Part shown: positions 57,701 through 64,000 of the stretch, piece by piece | Numbering within the stretch: the stretch's first letter is position 1 | Layout of the letters: each line of letters starts with the position of its first letter | Position numbers and translations under genes: made by a program | Notes under the pieces: generated by a model | Told to the model about the DNA's origin: nothing | The model's database searches: none | What the model saw: only the letters and a program-made list of their open reading frames with translations | Assembly (NCBI GenBank): GCA_011316305.1 | Contig: SAUG01000164.1 | Span: 38,001-102,000 of the forward strand | Direction: 5' to 3' | From: Rusavskia elegans | Taxonomy: Eukaryota; Ascomycota; Lecanoromycetes; Teloschistales; Teloschistaceae | DNA length: 64,000 nt

Positions 57701-60700
57701 ATTCAGCTCTACGGCACTGACCCTAATATGAGTAACGAAAAGTGCATCGCCGGTTGTGCTGCCAGGGGTTATTCCGCTGCTGCCACCGAGTACACCAATG
57801 AATGCTGGTGCGGTAATCGCTTCCCAAGTGAACTCGCAGATGAGATCGACTGCAACTACGTTTGTACCGGCAATGAAACCCAGATTTGCGGAGGAAACGG
57901 ATACTTCCATGATCACTCACACATGAGCTTGTTCACGAACGGGAAAGCAGGCGCTGCATTACCAAATATACCCCCTTCGATTCTCCCGTCAATTGGTGCC
58001 TACAAGTATGCTGGTTGCTATACTGAAGGCGTCAGTGGAAGAGCACTCAGTGGTGCTCAGACAGCTTACGACGACATGACAGTGGCTTACTGTGCAAACT
58101 TCTGCTCCAAGTATCAGTACTTTGGTATCGAGTACTCAAGCGAATGTTTCTGCGCCGACACCATCGGCAACGATGCGAAGCTAGTTGCTGACAGCGATTG
58201 CAAGAACACCTGCAGTGGAAACTCTACTCAGTACTGCGGAGGGGCCTATCGTTTGACCGTCTACGGTCTTAATGGTACCACACCTTTGCCATCAGGAAGC
58301 TCCTCGACCACGGGAACCGCCACAAGCTCCACTGTCACCAGCTCCACGGGAACGTCAGCGGCTTCCAATGCTACCACCACGCCTGGAGCACCTGTTGCCG
58401 TACAGACTGCTTCTCCGTTCGTTTACCAAGGCTGCGTCACAGAAGCTACTAGCGGCCGTGCTCTCGGCGATCTGTCCACAGCCTACGATGGAATGACCAT
58501 TGAGAAGTGTGCCGCATTCTGCTCTGCATACACCTACATGGCTGTTGAGTATATGTCGGAATGCTACTGTGGTAACACCATTGGCACGGGATCCGTCAAT
58601 GCTACAGATAATGGTTGCACAATGGCTTGCAGTGGCAACGCTGGTCAACTCTGCGGAGGGCCAAACAGGCTGAACTTCTACAAGAAGGGCCAGTCTGCGA
58701 CAACTTCGTCGACTGTGACATCAACTACATCAGGAGCATCTCAAACCGGTATCAGCACATCAACATCAGCTTCCTCGACTGCTACAGGCCCATCTGCGGT
58801 TCAGACAGCTGGCTCCTTTGCTTACCAGGGTTGCTATTCTGAAGGGACCAATGGAAGAGCTCTTTCAGGTACCTTGACGGCCTCTGATACAATGACCGTC
58901 CAAAAGTGCGCTGCATTCTGCCAAGGCTATGCCTACATGGGTGTCGAATACACCAGCGAGTGCTACTGTGGCAACACCATCGGCGCAGGTGCAGTGGCAG
59001 TCACCGATGGCGGATGCTCCATGACTTGCGGTGGCGATAAGTCACAGCTGTGCGGTGGACCCAACCGATTGAACTTCTACAAGAGCTTTCCCTCGGCGTC
59101 TGGATCATCTTCGACAACTAGAACATCCACTGGCACCACTTCTGGATCGTCGTCAACCAGGTCCGGTTCCTCATCAACCACCTCGACCTCTTCGTCTGCT
59201 TCTGCTTCCGCGACAGGCCCTATCACGGTGCAGAGCGTCCCAGGCTATGGCTATCTTGGATGTTACAGTGAAGGCACAGGCGGTCGTGCATTGACCGGCC
59301 TTGCGAATCCCATCGATGCAAGCAAGGTCTCAGTCGAAGCTTGCGGGATTGCTTGCTCTCAATTTACCTACTTTGGTGTTGAATACTCTGGTGAGTGCTA
59401 CTGCGGCAATACTATCAATGCAGGGTCCGCTATGATAGCTGGAACCACTCCTGCTCAAACACAGTGCAACATGATCTGCAACGCAGACAACAATGAGTAT
59501 TGCGGTGGGCCGAACCGTCTCAATATGTACCAGAAGGGCATTGCGACCACCTCGTCTTCTGCGCAGCCATCAACGACATCGACTTCCTCAAGGAGCTCCA
59601 GCGCGGCAGCCACGACTTCGAAGACCTCGACCACTTCTTCGTCTTCTTCGATCAGTTCTTCAAGCTCGTCGACTCGCACCAGCACTACGAGTTCGACATC
59701 GTCTCCAGCTTCGTCATCAAGCTCGTCGACCCGCACCAGCACTGCGAGCCCGACATCGTCTTCAATTTCATCATCAAGCTCGTCGACTCGCACCAGCACT
59801 ACAAGTCCAACATCAACTTTGACTTCATCAACTGGCTCGACATCCACGACCAGGACAAGCACCTCTACAACCTCCACGTCAAGCTCGACAAGCGGCCCAA
59901 CCATTCTGCCTGGCAACGCCAACTTTACGTACGAAGGCTGCTACACAGAAGCAACGACAGGCAGAGCCTTGTCGAAGCTGGTCAAGGCAGACGATAAGAT
60001 GACCGCTGACATGTGTCTTGGGCTTTGCTACCAATATCAGTATGCTGGCATCGAGTACGGTAGGGAATGTTGGTGTGGCGACACACTTGCTTCGACTTCC
60101 ACCAAGGTAGTAGACACCCAGTGCAGCAAAGTATGCCCCGGCAACACATCACAACTCTGCGGAGCCGGCAATCGCTTGACGCTGTACACTCACAAGCCGG
60201 AAGCCCAAGCTAACCTCAGAGTCGCGAACGTTGAGGCTGGCACGACTTCGTCGTCTTCCACATCTTCATCGACCAGCTCACAATCTTCTCCAAGCTCAAC
60301 ATCCTCATCAAGCGCCGCCACAACCTCCTCCTCACCATCAAGCAGCGCATCACGCACCTCCACCTCCACCTCCAGATCCAGCACAAGCACCACCTCCACA
60401 TCATCAACCCTCTACCCCACCCCCTCCCAAACAATCTCCAACTACATCTACTCTGGCTGCGCCAACGCAACCAACCCCCTCGCCCTAAACGCCCTCTCCA
60501 AAACCTCCACCTCCATGGACCTCAGCACCTGCCAATCCTACTGTACCCAAAACAACTACGGCCTCTCCGGCCTCCAAAACGGCGACACCTGCTTCTGCGG
60601 CAACGGCCTGCAATCCTTCTCCGCCCTCCAAAGGGAACTCGCCGCCGCAAAAGACAGCAAATGCAACGTGCCCTGTTCAGGCAACTCCACGGAAATCTGC

Positions 60701-61162
60701 GGCGCGCAGTCGTATCTGAGTGTTTGGAACGCGACTGAGGCGGTTAAGATCCCCGCTACTATGGTCAAGCAGGTCGGGTTCTATCCGCTTAAGGGTTGCT
60801 ATAATTCTACGGTTTCGGGCACCAAGACTTCGCCTCTCTTGGCCGCGACGGCCACGAGTTTGCCGTCTTCGCTGTCGGCGGAGTCGTGTGTGGGATTCTG
60901 CGCTACGAGGGGGTATGCGGTTGCGGGCATGGAAGATGGGAAGACGTGTAGCTGCGAGGATAGGTTGTCCCTGGTGGCCGAAGAGCTGGATCTTGCCGAG
61001 TGCAATGTCGTGTGCCCTGGCAACAAGAGGGAATTCTGTGGCGCGTATGCGAAGACGTTGGTTTATGTGATGGATTCCGCCAGTGTGGATCAGGATGGGA
61101 AGCCCAAAAGTTTTGGACAGATGAATGAGGCGAGTGTGAAGGCTAATTCGACGGTTTATTGA
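54706..61162 (+). CDS. Secreted beta-propeller protein with eight WSC domains, 2,111 aa
   Basis: Three exons, 54706-54833, 54905-55193 and 55244-61162. A signal peptide (MSKVIYTALTVLLWAIHHVAAG) leads to a quinoprotein/PQQ-like beta-propeller (residues about 50-560; for example QPLVYTLDDGIQYVFIATT, GGLATDNKGSMYFSTGNGY), then two or three Ig-like segments of the ASPM/Hydin or choice-of-anchor-D type (about 560-940). Eight WSC domains follow, starting near residues 942, 1057, 1199, 1330, 1472, 1700, 1872 and 1985; repeated hallmarks are GCYxE, RAL, CAxFC, YxGxEYxxECYCG and CxGNxxQxCGG. Ser/Thr-rich linkers separate most. WSC domains bind wall glucans or chitin. The tail has no GPI or membrane segment. 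The two last WSC copies are the most divergent. Confidence 0.88.
59645..59815 (+). repeat. 57-bp coding minisatellite, three units
   Basis: Units at 59645-59701, 59702-59758 and 59759-59815 share the core CTCGTCGACTCGCACCAGCA with few changes, encoding SSSSSTRTST-type Ser/Thr linker between WSC domains 5 and 6. A multiple of 3, it can change copy number without loss of frame. Confidence 0.9.
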
Positions 61163-62229
61163 GAGAGGGGGATGTGATGAATGCATTGCGATGGAGAATT
61201 TTTGTGGGGGGATAATTTGTGTTCTTATTGATGCTTGGATGCATGGGATTTGGATGGATATTACTGTCGTTATGGGATTTGTTTTCTTGTATTTAGATGT
61301 TGTGTGTAGTATTTTATTGTCTTCTTCTTGACCCTCACCTCTTCCTTTGTGATGTGACACCCCTCGCAGATTCGTACTTGGACCCATCTCAATATGTCGG
61401 CTTCCCAACGCGGGAGTTTTTCGCGTAGCCGTTTGACGGTCTCGACCCTCTTATCGGATACATCTAGCAGAATATTGTTTTTGTCATTTCAACCAAGATG
61501 TTTAGGGCTAAATTGTCAAGATGAGTACGTTGTAGCACGTGCAACTATGTCAAAATCCTTGAAGCCAGCGCCTTCTGGAGTCGAACCCAGAGTCGTGCCA
61601 GTCTACCCGATATCTGTTTTGGTCGGTCGAGGTTCTTTATCGGCGTCTGTTTTGTTGGAGGAATTCGCAGCTTCGGCTGGGTCCGAGGGATCGTTATAGA
61701 CGGGCGGTCTACTCAACCATTCGAATCTACGCTTGACACTGATTTCTCGAGGAGTCCCCACCTTGTTCTGAGGTTTGTGGACTCGTTCGTGTGAATACAA
61801 GATCCTGTTTCTTGTAGTCCGCGACTGGAAAGAAGCTCTTTGTAGTAGCCTGGAACAGCAACCTTATCAGCGGTTTTTCTATAACGTCAGCAGAAATCCT
61901 TTTGGGTGGTTCAGACGGCTGTCTAACACAGTATCTGCCATCGATTCCGTTATGTCGTGGTATCGAAATCATGCTATGGGTTTCAAGGTTTCCAGATTGC
62001 GATAAATCCATACCGAGACCTCGATGGAACGATATGTTGAACAAGAATTAGCGAATGTTACAAAACGATGTGACAAGTTTCGAGGTATCGATATAGTTGT
62101 GGGGGAAGGTACTACCTTTCGTTCGACGATCAACTTCAACATGCTAGCTCGTCACCAACAACAGCCTTATCGCTACCAGCTCATCATTAACAAAATCATC
62201 ATCGCTACCTCATCACCAACAGAACCATC
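61163..62229. other. Intergenic, no supported gene
   Basis: About 1.1 kb. Only short frames. A tRNA-like T-arm sequence near 61572-61595 (minus strand) was considered and rejected. The final 100 bases contain CA/AT-rich leader sequence (repeated CATCA) before the next start codon. Confidence 0.4.
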
Positions 62230-63723
62230 ATGACTATCGAAACATCACATATTGACGACGCTTGGCCGGCTCTACATCAAGCTTCCTGGTATGGCGACTA
62301 CACGGAAGTACAACGTCTACTGCAAGATAGCGCGAGTGTGCGAGAAGTGGACGATGAGGGGGAGACTGCACTTCATCAAGCTGCCTGGCAAGGTCATACC
62401 GATATCACCATTTCATTATTAGACGCAGCTGCAGACCCTAATTCAAAAGATGGGAGTGGACAAACGCCATTACATCAAGCAGCGACCAATGGGTTTAAAG
62501 AAATAGTGTGCTTGTTGTTGGCTGGAGGAGCTGATCCAAGCGTCAAAGATATTCATGGCCGCAAGCCTCATTCGCTGGCGGAGAGAAAATTTCATCATTC
62601 CACGGCTGATATTTTACGTCAGAGGGAAATACATTTCGATGGCCAGGAAGTTGTTTCCAATACTGACAAGATCCCCTCAGAGATTCTACCGGCTTTGAGC
62701 TTGGATCCCAGTGTCATCCCTTACTTGCCTCTCCATCAGTGTTTATCAATGTCAAATGAGCCGTATGGCAAAGCAAGCTTTTCCACAACTTCTAAAGTGA
62801 AGGTCCACCTCCACAGGGGTGAAACCAAATTATACTTCATGAAAACAGGATTGGATGGCCGTGCATTCACAGACGAATTCGAATCGTTATCAGCAATCCA
62901 TAAAGCCGTACCTTCGCTCTGCCCACGGCCATTAGCCCATGCGAAGCTCACGAAGTCAGAAGGATACTGTCTGCTCACCGAGTTCATTGATACGACGGCT
63001 ATAGATCACCTTCAGTCTAGCGGCATTTCCCTCGCTCAGAAGCTGGCGCAACTACACAGCACTCCGGTGCCAACTTCAACAAGAAAATTCCCAAACCCAG
63101 TCTATGGATTCCACGTCCCAACCTACGTAGGTAACACCCTGCGTTTGAATACCCGGACCCCCTCCTGGGCCAGATTCTGCACGGAGTGTCGTCTTCGCCC
63201 CGCCTGGAGAACCATGAAAAGGATTCATGGTGCAGACACAGAACTACAATATTTATTCGGCCGCGTGATCCAGGAAGTGGTGCCTCGCTTACTGCGTCAC
63301 GGCCATCTCGGCGGCAAACAAGGTATCAGGCCAGCACTTGTGCACGGAGAACTCTGGTGTGGAAACAAGACACGTGGAAGCGTAGGGGGAAAAGGCGGCG
63401 TCGAAGCTGTAGTCTTCGATCCGGCCAGCTTTTACGCACATTCGGAATATGAGCTGGGGATTGTGAGGATGTTTGGAGGCTTCTCGTCGGGGTTCTTTAA
63501 GAAATATCATCGTTTGATACCGAAGACGGAGCCGAGAGAGGAATACAGAGGGAGGTTGGAGTTGTATCAACTGTGAGTTACGCTGGAGAGTGGGAAGCTG
63601 AGATGCTTACGCTCAGACAGGTATCAGCAGCTGAATCACTTGGCGCTTTATGGTCTCGATTATCGCGAAAATACGAGAGTGTGCATGGAGAAGCTTGTGA
63701 AGGAGTACGGCACAAAGGAGTAA
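62230..63723 (+). CDS. Ankyrin-repeat / fructosamine (ketosamine)-3-kinase fusion, 481 aa
   Basis: Two exons, 62230-63572 and 63621-63723, intron 48 nt in phase 2; the second exon supplies the last 33 residues. Residues about 10-115 form three ankyrin repeats (PALHQASWYGDYTEVQRLL, TALHQAAWQGHTDITISLL, TPLHQAATNGFKEIVCLLL). From about residue 160 the protein is a fructosamine-kinase fold: KASFSTTSKVKV, a FMKTG...FTDEFESL segment with Lys and Glu, LCPRPLA, YCLLTEFID, HGELWCGN as the catalytic loop (most members have HGDLWxGN), and VFDPASFYAHSEYELG for the metal-binding/regulatory stretch. Such kinases phosphorylate ketosamines on glycated proteins so that the sugar falls off. The Glu for Asp exchange in the catalytic loop is notable. 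Confidence 0.87.
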
Positions 63724-64000
63724 GGGGGTCAATTCGAAAAGTTTTCCTTACAGCCTCTACTTTGCACGTACTCTTATGTCTATGACTTACATATCCTACA
63801 GCGGTCTTGACGACAAGCAAGCATGTTATTCAACCCTTCGAAGGACACCTTCACATTATCGACTTTAAAAAAAGCCGGTATCTCTACAGACTTCAAGCCC
63901 AACGACTCTAATGACTTCATTGACCACCATGATCGCAGCCGCAATGACCCCAACATCAACCCTGCACCTGATCCCTTCATCACATGCTATCGCCCTGAGA
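63724..64000. other. Window edge; possible start of another gene
   Basis: A frame begins at an ATG at 63823 and stays open for 59 codons to the last base (MLFNPSKDTFTLSTLKKAG, then Asp/Asn-rich). It could be the first exon of a plus-strand gene, but the opposite strand is open too and no family is recognised, so it is not called as a gene. Confidence 0.3.

Noticed and set aside
61565..61640. tRNA-like T-arm (GGGTTCGACTCC on the minus strand) next to an acceptor-like GGCGC
   Set aside because: No matching 5' acceptor strand, anticodon arm or D-arm at the right distance, and the T loop would have eight bases; at most a tRNA relic.
1..64000. CRISPR arrays, bacterial operons, insertion sequences, riboswitches
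   Set aside because: The genome is fungal (spliced genes, GPI and WSC proteins); no evenly spaced direct repeats of CRISPR type and no bacterial gene layout were seen.

Overview
This is nuclear DNA of a filamentous ascomycete (Pezizomycotina). The genes carry short GT-AG introns (about 48-180 nt), the divergently transcribed neighbours include fungal SSD1 and GLE1 orthologues, and there are GPI-anchored, WSC-domain, GH18, GH43 and Pth11/rhodopsin-type membrane proteins. A Leotiomycetes-like genome is my guess only. All gene models below were built by hand from splice sites, reading-frame continuity and family motifs; none was checked against a database.

Layout. (1) 1-17 kb is ordinary, well-kept gene space: the tail of a gene entering from the left, a conserved N-terminal-membrane protein, a GPI-anchored Ser/Gly-rich protein, an unusual 466-bp pentanucleotide microsatellite with low-complexity flanks, SSD1 (minus) divergent from GLE1 (plus), a five-exon nucleoside hydrolase and a GH43 enzyme. 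(2) 17-29.5 kb is gene-poor and decayed: three tandem copies of an unrecognised gene family in successive stages of decay, one small intact gene hidden between them, a three-exon defensin-like peptide gene, and two broken genes lying head to head (one with an in-frame stop and a C20 run, one a 5'-truncated GH128-type glucanase). (3) 29.5-50 kb is accessory: secreted proteins of unknown function, two related protein kinases, a Pth11/rhodopsin-type receptor-like membrane protein and, between the kinases, a ten-exon gene predicted to encode one secreted chain of about 2,100 residues with a GH18 chitinase, a long Ser/Thr and Gly/Ala linker, a complete-looking subtilisin domain and three duplicated Cys-rich C-terminal modules. 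A 5'-truncated DUF3176-like gene lies next to a nearly perfect inverted repeat. (4) 50-64 kb holds a vacuolar-type endopolyphosphatase, a possible 57-residue membrane protein, a 2,111-residue beta-propeller/eight-WSC-domain secreted protein and an ankyrin-ketosamine-kinase fusion.

How it fits together. Most secreted products act on, or attach to, fungal or plant cell walls (GPI protein, GH43, WSC protein, chitinase-protease), and SSD1 is the cell-wall mRNA regulator; this may reflect only the general abundance of such genes. The two strongest candidates for something undescribed are the chitinase-subtilisin chimera (37253-44222) and the defensin-like peptide (25341-25755). A pairing of a secreted unknown and a kinase on each side of the chimera hints at an old segmental duplication.
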